The position numbers and the translations under genes are program-made. The notes beneath the pieces are model-generated. The model made no database searches and was not told where the DNA came from. It saw only the letters and a program-made list of their open reading frames with translations. A stretch of DNA of 64,000 bases from G965115915 sp965115915 (GTDB lineage Bacteria > Pseudomonadota > Gammaproteobacteria > Eutrophobiales > Eutrophobiaceae): positions 1,860,001-1,924,000 of the forward strand of contig OZ220483.1 of NCBI GenBank assembly GCA_965115915.1. The letters are read 5' to 3'. How positions within the stretch are numbered: position 1 is the first letter of the stretch; the number at the start of each line of letters is the position of its first letter. Shown here piece by piece: positions 27,442 to 35,334 of the stretch.

Positions 27442-28608
27442 TCAGTCCCACTTCAGCGCGCTGCCAGTCTGGTATTCGGTTACGTGGGTCTCGAAAAAAT
27501 TCTTTTCCTTGCGCAAATTGGCCTGCTCATTCAACCAGGGGAGCGTCTCCACGGCACCAGGGAACGGCGTCTCCTTGAGGCCAGCCTGGCCCGCCCTGCG
27601 GTTGGCAATGAACTGGAACTGTCCGATATGCATGTCGGCAGAATAGCCAAGTATGGGGTCACGCAGGATATAGTTGCTGTATATACGCTCCGCCTCGAGC
27701 GAGGCATCCCACATCTCACGCACCGCACGTGGGTCCAGCTTCATGTTCTCTTCCACGATGATCTGTTTCACCACCCGGATACCAAAGGCGGCATGCATGA
27801 CCTCGTCACGCATGATGTACTGCAACTGTTCCGCTGTTCCCTTCATCAGTCCACGTCTTTGCAGCGCAAAGATAGGACTGAAACCATTGTAAAACCAACA
27901 GCCCTCGAAAACCGCGGCAAAAAACAGATAGGACAGCACAAAATTGTGCAACTCATCGGCATCATGCAAATCGATATCCGAACGCAGCACCGAATTCAGT
28001 CGTTCGTTGGCCATCGCAATCTTCTGGTGGATCTCCGGTACGACCCGGTAACGGTTGTATATCTCGCTCTGGTCCAGACCGATGGTCTCTATGCAGTGCT
28101 GATAAGTCCACGTGTGCAATGCCTCTTCATAGACCTGGCGTGCCTGATATATCTGCAATTCCGGAGCGGACATCTTCTCCATCACAGCCAGGCCGATGTT
28201 GCGCATTGCCAGAATATCGGAAGTTGTCAGATAGGCAAGCACATTGTCATAAACATGGCGTTCCTCCAGTGTCAACTGGTGGCGATAGTCGGCAACATCC
28301 TGGGCCATATTGATATCCATCGGGGTCCAGTGATTTTTGTTGGCGTTCAAAAAATACTTCCATGCCCATGGATAACGAAATGGAGCAAGCTGATTGATAT
28401 CAGCCTCACCATTGATAACACGCTTGTCATCCGGATTGATCGGAGACAACGACTTGGCCGGTTTCGCCTGTGGGCCGGAATCACAAAGACCCGGGTCAGG
28501 CCGCGTGACAGACTGTGGTGGCACAATAGCACCATCGGAACGCTTCTGTTGGGAACGACCAGCAGTGCCGGTATGCGGCCTGGACAGTGGATCGTCCCAG
28601 TTCAGCAT
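27442..28608 (-). CDS. nrdB: Ribonucleoside-diphosphate reductase, class Ia beta subunit
   Basis: 388 aa from MLNWDDPLSRP at 28608; 55 upstream codons overlap nrdA and are unlike the family. NrdB houses the diiron-tyrosyl radical. Metal-ligand blocks are visible: YLTTSDILAM (Asp), VYEEALHTWTYQHCIE (Glu and His, with the radical Tyr four residues after the His), FEGCWFYNGF (Glu) and IMRDEVMHAAFG (Glu-His). The tyrosine is retained, so this is a conventional radical protein. It follows nrdA by 49 nt. Confidence 0.95.
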   Translation of the reverse strand: MLNWDDPLSRPHTGTAGRSQQKRSDGAIVPPQSVTRPDPGLCDSGPQAKPAKSLSPINPDDKRVINGEADINQLAPFRYPWAWKYFLNANKNHWTPMDINMAQDVADYRHQLTLEERHVYDNVLAYLTTSDILAMRNIGLAVMEKMSAPELQIYQARQVYEEALHTWTYQHCIETIGLDQSEIYNRYRVVPEIHQKIAMANERLNSVLRSDIDLHDADELHNFVLSYLFFAAVFEGCWFYNGFSPIFALQRRGLMKGTAEQLQYIMRDEVMHAAFGIRVVKQIIVEENMKLDPRAVREMWDASLEAERIYSNYILRDPILGYSADMHIGQFQFIANRRAGQAGLKETPFPGAVETLPWLNEQANLRKEKNFFETHVTEYQTGSALKWD

Positions 28609-28657
28609 CGCACCCACACACCAGCAACCAAACGATGGATGACGGAGAAATACGGAC

Positions 28658-31540
28658 TCATTGGCAGGCCTCGCAATCCGGCTCCAGCAACGAACAGGCC
28701 TGGGTCGGCATCTCCTCCTCATCCTCGGGCAACACACCGTTATCGGCAATGCTCTTCTCCATATGGGTCGCACCCAGGGAACGCAGGTAATAGGTGGTCT
28801 TCAAACCACGTACCCATGCCAGTTTGTACAGACTGTCCAGTTTCTTGCCACTGGGTTCTGCCATGTACAGGTTCAACGACTGTGATTGATCGATCCACTT
28901 CTGGCGTCGGGCCGCCGCTTCCACCAGCCAACCTGGTTCGATTTCGAACGCGCAGGCATACAACGACTTCAACTCGTCCGGGATCCGGTCTATCGCCTGC
29001 AAACTGCCATCAAAATACTTCAAGTCATTGATCATCACCTCGTCCCACAGCTTGCGTTTTTTGAGTTCACGCGCCAACCACGGATTGATTACCGTGAACT
29101 CGCCAGACAGGTTGGACTTGACAAACAGGTTCTGGTAGGTCGGCTCTATCGACTGGGTAACCCCGCAGATATTGGATATGGTGGCAGTCGGCGCGATCGC
29201 CAGACAGTTGGAATTACGCATGCCGACACGCCGGACACGTTCCCTCAGAGATTCCCAGTCCATTCTCTGGCTGGTATCCAGTTGCAGAAAGTCACCATCA
29301 CCGCGGGCATCGGCAAGCCGTTGTATCGAGTCGATGGGCAATATGCCCTGGCTCCACAGCGAACCCTGAAAGCTGCTGTATACGCCACGCTCTTCAGCCA
29401 GCAGCGTAGAGGCATGTATCGCGAAATAGCTGACCATCTCCATGCACTCATCAGCAAACTCTATCGCCTCCTGTGAAGCATATGGCAAACGCAGTGCATA
29501 CAGCGCGTCCTGAAAGCCCATGATGCCAAGCCCCACCGGGCGATGACGCAGATTCGATAGCCGGGCCGCACGTACACTGTAGTAATTGTCGTCTATCACA
29601 TTGTCCAGCATGCGCATCGCAATAGTCGCAGTACGCTGCAGTTTTTCCCGCTGCAGGCCATTCTCGTCCACATGCTGTGCCAGATTTATCGACCCCAGGT
29701 TACACACCGCGATCTCCTCACTGGAGGTGTTCAATGTAATCTCGGTACACAGATTGGATGAGTGCACCACGCCCCGGTGCGCTTGTGGAGAACGCAGATT
29801 GCACGGGTCCTTGAACGTAATCCACGGGTGACCGGTCTCAAACAGCATGGTCAACATTTTGCGCCACAATTCCACCGCGGACACCGTCCGGTGCAGTCGC
29901 AGTTTTCCGGCCACCGCCATGGCCTCATATTCTTCGTAGCGCCGGGCGAAATCCGTACCGCACAGATCATGCAGATCGGCGGTCTCATTCGGAGAAAACA
30001 GCGTCCAGTCCCGCTCCTGCACGACCCGCTGCATGAACAGATCCGGGACCCAGTTGGCCGTATTCATATCGTGGGTACGGCGACGCTCGTCACCCGTGTT
30101 CTTGCGCAGTTCCAGAAATTCCTCGATGTCCAGATGCCAGGTTTCCAGATAGGCGCAAATCGCCCCCTTACGCTTGCCACCCTGATTGACGGCAACCGCG
30201 GTATCATTCGCCACCTTGAGGAACGGCACCACTCCTTGCGAACGGCCGTTGGTCCCCCGGATATAGGCACCCAGGGCACGCACACCGGTCCAGTCATTCC
30301 CAAGCCCACCCGCAAACTTGGACAGCAACGCATCATCCCGAATGGCCGAGAAGATGCCGTCCAGATCATCCGGCACCGTGGTCAGATAACAGCTTGAGAG
30401 CTGAGGACAGAGCGTTCCAGCGTTGAACAGGGTCGGGGTAGAACTCATGAAGTCAAAGGAAGACAGCAGTTCATAGAATTCGATGGCGCGCATCTCGGGC
30501 TCGGGCTCGCGCAGAGAGAGACCCATTGCCACACGCATGAAAAACGCCTGTGGCAGTTCCAGACGCTTCCCATCAACATGCACGAAATAACGGTCATACA
30601 GTGTACGCAGGCCCAGATAAACGAAGTTGTGGTCACGCTCCGGACGCAGGGCCGTTCCCAGACTGAGCAAGTCAAAGTCTTCCAGTTGCGGGTCCAGCAT
30701 CCCATGTTTTACCCCGCACCGTATATAGTCCACAAAATACTGTGGATACCGTTCCACCATCTGCGCCTGAGTAGCCATGATCGGATGATCGGATACAAAG
30801 CTGAGTGCCTCGGAACGCAGCGCATCCAATAGCAGACGTGCCGCAACCCGACTGTACTCCGGCTCCTTCTCTGCCAGGGTGCGTGCACTCATGACCGCAG
30901 CAGCCACCACATCCTCGGCCTTGATCCCATCAAACAGATTGCGCATTGTTCCGCTTAGCACCTGTTCCCGGTCCACATCCTGCAAACCGGCACAGGACTC
31001 GGCGATGATCGTCTTCAAACGCTCGCTGTCCAGCGGGGTACGCGCACCATCCACCTGCACCACCGCGATCTGCGCTGCATCCGCCGAGTCACCTTCGGCC
31101 TGCGCCGAGGTGACAGTAGCGGCGCGCTGGCGGGCACGCTCTTCCCGGTACAGCACATAGGCATGCGCCACCTTCTGCTGCCCGGCCCGCATCAGGGCCA
31201 GTTCCACTTGATCCTGGATATCCTCTATGTGTAGCGTACCACCCCCGGGATTGCGTTTGACAAAGGCATTGACCACCCGCTGCGTGAGCAAGTTGACTAT
31301 CTCCCGGATGCGGGGCGAGGAGGCGCCCTGCGTGCCTTCCACGGCCAGAAAGGCCTTGGTCATCGCCACAGCGATCTTGCTTGAGTCAAAAACCGTCTGC
31401 TTGCCATTGCGCCGGATGACCACTATCCCGGTAGTGGGTGCACGCCGGGCCTCGGCAACACCCGCCGGCGGTATCACACCCTCCGGGCAATCGCCCTCCC
31501 GGGTGGTCCGACCCGGCATGTGATCGACTCGGGCGCTCAT
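28658..31540 (-). CDS. nrdA: Ribonucleoside-diphosphate reductase, class Ia alpha subunit
   Basis: 960 aa, longer than the ~760 aa of E. coli NrdA because two ATP-cone regions precede the catalytic part: residues about 38-135 (VVIRRNGKQTVFDSSKI) and about 160-255 (VVQVDGARTPLDSERLK). Catalytic features are STPTLFNAGT, QLSSCYLTT (active-site Cys), NLCTEITLNTS with the NxCxE radical-site pattern, and LAIAPTATISNI. The C-terminal tail CEACQ supplies the redox-shuttle cysteines. It reduces NDPs to dNDPs with NrdB. The tandem cones suggest elaborate allosteric control. Upstream lie probable NrdR boxes. Confidence 0.95.
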   Translation of the reverse strand: MSARVDHMPGRTTREGDCPEGVIPPAGVAEARRAPTTGIVVIRRNGKQTVFDSSKIAVAMTKAFLAVEGTQGASSPRIREIVNLLTQRVVNAFVKRNPGGGTLHIEDIQDQVELALMRAGQQKVAHAYVLYREERARQRAATVTSAQAEGDSADAAQIAVVQVDGARTPLDSERLKTIIAESCAGLQDVDREQVLSGTMRNLFDGIKAEDVVAAAVMSARTLAEKEPEYSRVAARLLLDALRSEALSFVSDHPIMATQAQMVERYPQYFVDYIRCGVKHGMLDPQLEDFDLLSLGTALRPERDHNFVYLGLRTLYDRYFVHVDGKRLELPQAFFMRVAMGLSLREPEPEMRAIEFYELLSSFDFMSSTPTLFNAGTLCPQLSSCYLTTVPDDLDGIFSAIRDDALLSKFAGGLGNDWTGVRALGAYIRGTNGRSQGVVPFLKVANDTAVAVNQGGKRKGAICAYLETWHLDIEEFLELRKNTGDERRRTHDMNTANWVPDLFMQRVVQERDWTLFSPNETADLHDLCGTDFARRYEEYEAMAVAGKLRLHRTVSAVELWRKMLTMLFETGHPWITFKDPCNLRSPQAHRGVVHSSNLCTEITLNTSSEEIAVCNLGSINLAQHVDENGLQREKLQRTATIAMRMLDNVIDDNYYSVRAARLSNLRHRPVGLGIMGFQDALYALRLPYASQEAIEFADECMEMVSYFAIHASTLLAEERGVYSSFQGSLWSQGILPIDSIQRLADARGDGDFLQLDTSQRMDWESLRERVRRVGMRNSNCLAIAPTATISNICGVTQSIEPTYQNLFVKSNLSGEFTVINPWLARELKKRKLWDEVMINDLKYFDGSLQAIDRIPDELKSLYACAFEIEPGWLVEAAARRQKWIDQSQSLNLYMAEPSGKKLDSLYKLAWVRGLKTTYYLRSLGATHMEKSIADNGVLPEDEEEMPTQACSLLEPDCEACQ

Positions 31541-31666
31541 CGGGGAAACAATGTCTTTTCCGGTCTTGGTCTCATAGCTAAGCTACGCAATGCTCGTGTT
31601 CCCAATCAATAAGCCAATCCTGCTCGCTTCAGCCCAAAGGGCACGCAGTCCGTTTCCTTCGTGAGT

Positions 31667-31682
31667 CAACTACATATAGTAG
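31667..31682 (-). promoter_or_regulatory. Candidate NrdR box 1 upstream of nrdA
   Basis: CAACTACATATAGTAG resembles the 16-bp NrdR recognition pattern (a palindrome around an ATAT-rich centre). It is one of a pair whose centres are 30 bp apart, close to the three-turn spacing typical of tandem NrdR boxes. A perfect -10 hexamer lies between the two. Confidence 0.5.
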
Positions 31683-31683
31683 C

Positions 31684-31689
31684 ATTATA
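31684..31689 (-). promoter_or_regulatory. Candidate nrdA -10 element
   Basis: On the minus strand this is TATAAT, a perfect consensus -10, in the 14-bp gap between the two candidate NrdR boxes. The matching -35 position (minus-strand GCACAA at 31707-31712) is poor and lies within box 2. A transcript from here would carry a leader of about 135 nt. Confidence 0.5.
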
Positions 31690-31696
31690 AAGTCAT

Positions 31697-31712
31697 ATAT
31701 ACCATATTGTGC
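31697..31712 (-). promoter_or_regulatory. Candidate NrdR box 2 upstream of nrdA
   Basis: ATATACCATATTGTGC has one half (ATATTGTG) identical to the NrdR consensus half-site and a poorer other half. Its position relative to box 1 and the -10 element supports repression of nrdAB by NrdR when dATP is plentiful. The nrdR gene is not in this window. Confidence 0.45.
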
Positions 31713-32166
31713 TTCCTCCGTTGAAAACAGACTGTGCGATTGCGCAGGGGCATCATTCTATCTTGTGCGGACCTAAAAATCTCGCTTTTTTTTGTGCCCT
31801 TCCATGTCCCGGGATCTCTCCCACGTATGTTATTGAAATATCGTTCTCTGTGCAGTGCAACAATCGTCCCCTCGGGGCTTGACCGGGCCAGGCAGCGACA
31901 GAATCCAGGCACCATCTGCAGAGCGTTCCCGGCCAAACCCACAGACCGAAGGACCCCTGGTCGCGACCGGGGCACCCTCCGGCGCTCATGCCCAGTGGCT
32001 TCGGCACACCCAAGTGTCCGGGTTTGACGCCTTTAGCCCCTCCCTCGAGGGGGAAGGTGACGATACGGGGCGCCAACGCCAGTTCAAAACCAGCACTGCT
32101 ACAACCCTGTCCGGTCACTATGCACTGGACTTGAAAACACCCGTGGAGTATCTTCGTGAAAACAGC
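31713..32166. other. Long intergenic region upstream of the ATPase module
   Basis: Non-coding between the nrdA control region and a small open frame at 32167. It contains a hairpin-forming repeat around 32036-32095 that has a relative at 34433-34500. Open frames crossing the region on both strands show no protein-like features. Confidence 0.45.
32036..32095. repeat. Left copy of a dispersed hairpin repeat
   Basis: It starts with the palindrome-containing CCCCTCCCTCGAGGGGG, followed by GACGATACGGGGCGCC and AACGCCAGTTCAA. A degenerate copy (CTCCTCGAGAAGGAGG, then GATGATAACG and AGCGCCAGTTCAA) lies at 34433-34500. The two copies bracket the AT-rich ATPase/nuclease module in the same orientation. 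Confidence 0.55.
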
Positions 32167-32328
32167 ATGTCGAACCCTCACAGTCTCACTATCGTGAACC
32201 TGCATAGTGATGAACCTGAGGTTGATATTTCAACTCGACAATATCGAGTATCCTTCGATAAAGAGCTTGGTTGGCAAATCAGTCCGAGGTCGACCAGTAC
32301 CTGTGGAAATTGCGTGAGGTGCTACTAA
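32167..32328 (+). CDS. Possible small protein upstream of the ATPase
   Basis: 53 aa from ATG 32167. It is mostly hydrophilic (NLHSDEPEVDISTRQYRVSF) with a C-terminal cysteine cluster (TCGNCVRCY) that could bind metal. It is less GC-rich than the host genes, like the ATPase module that starts 56 nt downstream. No strong ribosome site is visible and I do not recognise a family. It may be the first gene of the module or a chance frame. Confidence 0.3.
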   Translation: MSNPHSLTIVNLHSDEPEVDISTRQYRVSFDKELGWQISPRSTSTCGNCVRCY

Positions 32329-32358
32329 TTTAAGGCAAATTAACGAAGGCAAGAGAAC

Positions 32359-32388
32359 ATGGATTTAGAAAAAATCAGGGTGAAATGA
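32359..32388 (+). CDS. Nine-codon leader ORF coupled to the ATPase start
   Basis: ATG 32359 opens the peptide MDLEKIRVK, and its TGA at 32386-32388 overlaps the ATG of the ATPase gene (ATGA). A purine-rich stretch (GAAGGCAAGAG) lies just upstream as a ribosome site, whereas the ATPase start itself has only a weak one. This arrangement suggests translational coupling. Whether the peptide is made is unknown. Confidence 0.4.
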   Translation: MDLEKIRVK

Positions 32389-33773
32389 AGATTTCAATCA
32401 AGAATCTTGGCGCTATAAAGAGAGCCGAATTTACGCTCGGTGAATTGACAATTATCTGCGGGGAAAATAACACAGGTAAAACTTATGCCACTTATGCAAT
32501 TTTTGGATTTCTCTCATTCTGGCGTGAAGTAGTTTCGATAGAAGTAAAAGATAGCGATGTTAATCAGCTATTGAATGACGGATCGATCGAATTGGATATT
32601 CGGCGTTATGTTCGTGGTGCGCAAGAAATTCTGGAAAAAGGATGTTCTTCCTATACCGAGCAATTGCCATATGTATTTGCTTCAGCTGAAAAACATTTTC
32701 TGGACAGTGAATTCAAGATAGACCTTGAGCAGGAGGATGTTCAGCCAAGCACAACATTTGAGCGAACCATAGGAGCAGCAAAAACGCAACTTTTCTCCAT
32801 ATCAAAAAAAGCAGATTCTTTGGATGTAACAATATCGCTTCTTGTTGAAAAAGAAAAAGTACGAACTCCTGATGAGGTTATACGAAAAATAGTTGGAGAT
32901 GCCTTAAAAGAAATTATCTTTGGTCGTCTCTTTCCTCGTCCATTTATCGCTAGCACCGAGAGAACAGGGGCCGCGATATTCAGGAAAGAGCTCAACTTTG
33001 CACGAAACAGACTGCTTGAGGAGATGAATTCAGAAAAAGATATCAATCCATTCGATCTCCTGGCAAAAGTTTATTCAGATTATGCATTGCCTGTAAAAAC
33101 AAATGTGGATTTTACGAGGCAACTGGAGGATATGGTTAAAAAGGATAGCTTTATAGCGAAGCAGCACCTGGAAATCTTGAATGACTTTGCCGATATTATT
33201 GGTGGCGAATATCGTGTAACAAAAAACGATGAATTGCATTACGTGCCAAAAGGGAAACGTATAAGGCTTACGATGGGCGAATGTTCCAGTGCTGTGCGTT
33301 CATTGCTGGACATGGGTTTTTATCTTCGCCATGTTGCCAAACCTGGGGATTTACTGATGGTGGACGAACCGGAACTAAATCTGCATCCAGCAAATCAGCG
33401 ACGTGTTGCGCGATTATTTTCCATGCTGGTTAATACAGGCATAAAGGTGTTTATCACCACCCACAGTGATTACATCATAAAAGAGCTGAATACTTTGATT
33501 ATGCTGAATCAGGACAAGCCGTATTTAAAGAGAATCACGGAACAGGAAAGATATAAAAAAGATGAGCTACTGTCTGCTGATAAGGTTCGAGTATATATAG
33601 CTGAAGAGGTGCCGATGATGCGGGATGATGATGCAAAGCGCAGAACCAAATGTCTGACATTGGCTTCAGCTGATATTGATCCTGAGTTGGGCATTGAAGC
33701 CCGTAGCTTTGATAAAACAATAGATGATATGAATCGAATTCAGGAAGAAATCGTTTGGGGCGGGGAAGAGTAA
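32385..33773 (+). CDS. ABC-type AAA ATPase (OLD/AAA_15-like), putative defence protein
   Basis: 462 aa. Walker A is GENNTGKT (residues 26-33), a degenerate signature region lies at about 297-307 (MGECSSAVRSL), Walker B with catalytic Glu is LLMVDEPELNLHP (323-335), and the H-loop is TTHSD (His360). Between the Walker motifs is a ~260-residue helical insert with charged, possibly coiled-coil segments. This is the architecture of SMC/Rad50-like AAA proteins common in anti-phage systems. Codon use is AT-rich, unlike its neighbours, suggesting recent transfer. The next gene follows the TAA with no gap, so the two proteins are probably partners. The exact family is not identified. Confidence 0.85.
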   Translation: MKISIKNLGAIKRAEFTLGELTIICGENNTGKTYATYAIFGFLSFWREVVSIEVKDSDVNQLLNDGSIELDIRRYVRGAQEILEKGCSSYTEQLPYVFASAEKHFLDSEFKIDLEQEDVQPSTTFERTIGAAKTQLFSISKKADSLDVTISLLVEKEKVRTPDEVIRKIVGDALKEIIFGRLFPRPFIASTERTGAAIFRKELNFARNRLLEEMNSEKDINPFDLLAKVYSDYALPVKTNVDFTRQLEDMVKKDSFIAKQHLEILNDFADIIGGEYRVTKNDELHYVPKGKRIRLTMGECSSAVRSLLDMGFYLRHVAKPGDLLMVDEPELNLHPANQRRVARLFSMLVNTGIKVFITTHSDYIIKELNTLIMLNQDKPYLKRITEQERYKKDELLSADKVRVYIAEEVPMMRDDDAKRRTKCLTLASADIDPELGIEARSFDKTIDDMNRIQEEIVWGGEE

Positions 33774-34355
33774 ATGACGGATTTGGAAATACTTGAACAG
33801 CTGATTAAAGGTTCGGCAAAGATTCCAATAACGTCAACACCAACACACGAAAAAGCGTCTGTAGTACTGGATGAACCACAATCTCCGGATTCGTCTGTGA
33901 CGATTCTGGGACTTCCTTCTGATGCCATTGTTATCAAGGCTGGTGCCTTCCCATCGCCTGACGCTGTTTTGCGTGGAACAAGGGGGGAATGCAAACGGGC
34001 CGATTATGTCATTGTCACGCACAGTGGAACCACCAGGAAACTTATCATCTATATAGAAATAAAGAAAACCAAGGACTCATGGGAAAGCATTGTCAAGCAG
34101 CTAAAAGCAACCAGTTGCTTTATAAGTTACTGTGAGGAGATAGGAAAAGCCTTCTGGAATAATAAAGAGTTCTTAAAGAATTATAAAAGCCGATTTATCA
34201 GTATCGGACATACAAGCATAGCTAAACGAAAGACACGCATAGAGCGTAAATCCGCGAAACATGACACTCCGGAAAAGGCATTAAAAATAGACTGGCCCGG
34301 TAGGTTGCAATTCAATCATCTCGCAGGAGCAAGGTCTCGGAAACGTCAAAACTGA
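33774..34355 (+). CDS. Putative PD-(D/E)XK nuclease-like partner of the ATPase
   Basis: 193 aa. I do not recognise a named family. Residues 68-115 fit a PD-(D/E)XK nuclease core: Asp77 in CKRADYVIV, then Glu95 and Lys97 in IIYIEIKKTK, followed by a helix with Gln109 (WESIVKQLKAT). The C-terminal ~45 residues are rich in Lys and Arg (AKRKTRIERKSAK), suggesting nucleic-acid contact. It starts immediately after the ATPase stop (TAAATG), so the pair is coupled. I infer an ATPase-controlled nuclease, by analogy with two-gene defence systems. The motif assignment is by eye. Confidence 0.65.
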   Translation: MTDLEILEQLIKGSAKIPITSTPTHEKASVVLDEPQSPDSSVTILGLPSDAIVIKAGAFPSPDAVLRGTRGECKRADYVIVTHSGTTRKLIIYIEIKKTKDSWESIVKQLKATSCFISYCEEIGKAFWNNKEFLKNYKSRFISIGHTSIAKRKTRIERKSAKHDTPEKALKIDWPGRLQFNHLAGARSRKRQN

Positions 34356-34710
34356 AAAATTTGCCCCGTATTGCGCTGGTAGATCGAGTCACACAGGCTG
34401 CTGGCAAACATGGCCTGGGTGCAGCCTCTATCACTCCTCCTCGAGAAGGAGGTGGGGGGGAAAGATGATAACGCAGAGCGGCAGCGCCAGTTCAAGAACC
34501 GAGTTTCCCCGCAATATTACGGTCGTGCACCCGCACCCGTTCCGCTTGCAGCACGGAGGTGATATACTGCCTCCCGGTCGAAGGCAGGGATGTGCGCCGG
34601 CAGAAACCGCCCTCCGGAAACACTCGAGACGGGACCTTTTACGGAAAGATTTCTGAGGATCTCATGGTCCGCTTGCAAGCCTTTTCAAGTCGACCAAAGT
34701 TGACCGGACG
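34356..34710. other. Intergenic region between the nuclease-like gene and cysC
   Basis: A 355-nt gap. It holds the right copy of the hairpin repeat (34433-34500). A TATACT at 34563-34568 could be a -10 element for cysC, without a good -35. No gene is supported here. Confidence 0.45.
34433..34500. repeat. Right copy of the dispersed hairpin repeat
   Basis: CTCCTCGAGAAGGAGG forms a hairpin, followed by a G-run, GATGATAACG and AGCGCCAGTTCAA, in the same order and orientation as the copy at 32036-32095. The similarity is imperfect. It marks the right side of the AT-rich module. Confidence 0.55.
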
Positions 34711-35334
34711 ATGACTGACAAACACCCGTTTTGGCAACAGACGCAACTGTTGCGCCCCGCCCGTGAACAACGCACCGGACATGCCGGGGGTGTACTTTGG
34801 TTTACCGGCCTGTCCGGCTCAGGCAAATCGAGTCTGGCCAGCGCAACGGAGGCCCGGCTCTTCGAGCAGGGCTTTCTGACATTCCTGCTGGACGGCGACA
34901 ACATGCGGCACGGCCTGTGCAGCGATCTCGGCTTCAGCGTGCCGGACCGCCAGGAAAACATTCGGCGTCTGAGCGAGGTGGCAAAGCTGTTTACCGAGGC
35001 GGGAATACTCACGCTGGTAGCAGCGATATCCCCGTTGCGTCAAGACCGTGAGCGGGCGCGCGCACTGTTCCCACACAGCATGTTTCTCGAGATCTACTGC
35101 AACTGTCCGCAGGAGATCTGCGAACAGCGAGACAGCAAGGGCCTCTACCGGCGCGCCCGCGCCAACGAGATAACGCAATTTACCGGGGTCGACTCCCCAT
35201 ATGAAGTCCCCTCCGACCCGGATCTGGCACTGGATACGCACACTCTGTCAGTGGAACGCAATGTCGCTATCATCATGGATCGGGTCAGGCAATACAAGCT
35301 GATGTCCACCGCCCGGACCGCACAGCAGGCCTAG
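34711..35334 (+). CDS. cysC: Adenylylsulfate kinase
   Basis: 207 aa. CysC phosphorylates APS to PAPS in sulfate assimilation. The P-loop is GLSGSGKS (residues 33-40), followed by FLLDGDNMRHGLCSDLGFS, which binds APS, then NIRRLSEVAKLF, ISPLRQDRERAR and GLYRRARANEITQFTGVDSPYE. Size is as expected. No ATP sulfurylase or PAPS reductase gene is nearby. Its stop codon and that of the facing ATP-grasp gene overlap within a single CTAG. Confidence 0.95.
   Translation: MTDKHPFWQQTQLLRPAREQRTGHAGGVLWFTGLSGSGKSSLASATEARLFEQGFLTFLLDGDNMRHGLCSDLGFSVPDRQENIRRLSEVAKLFTEAGILTLVAAISPLRQDRERARALFPHSMFLEIYCNCPQEICEQRDSKGLYRRARANEITQFTGVDSPYEVPSDPDLALDTHTLSVERNVAIIMDRVRQYKLMSTARTAQQA

Noticed and set aside
27484..29031. 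Plus-strand open frame of 515 codons
   Set aside because: It is antisense to nrdB and the 3' end of nrdA, whose catalytic residues are intact.
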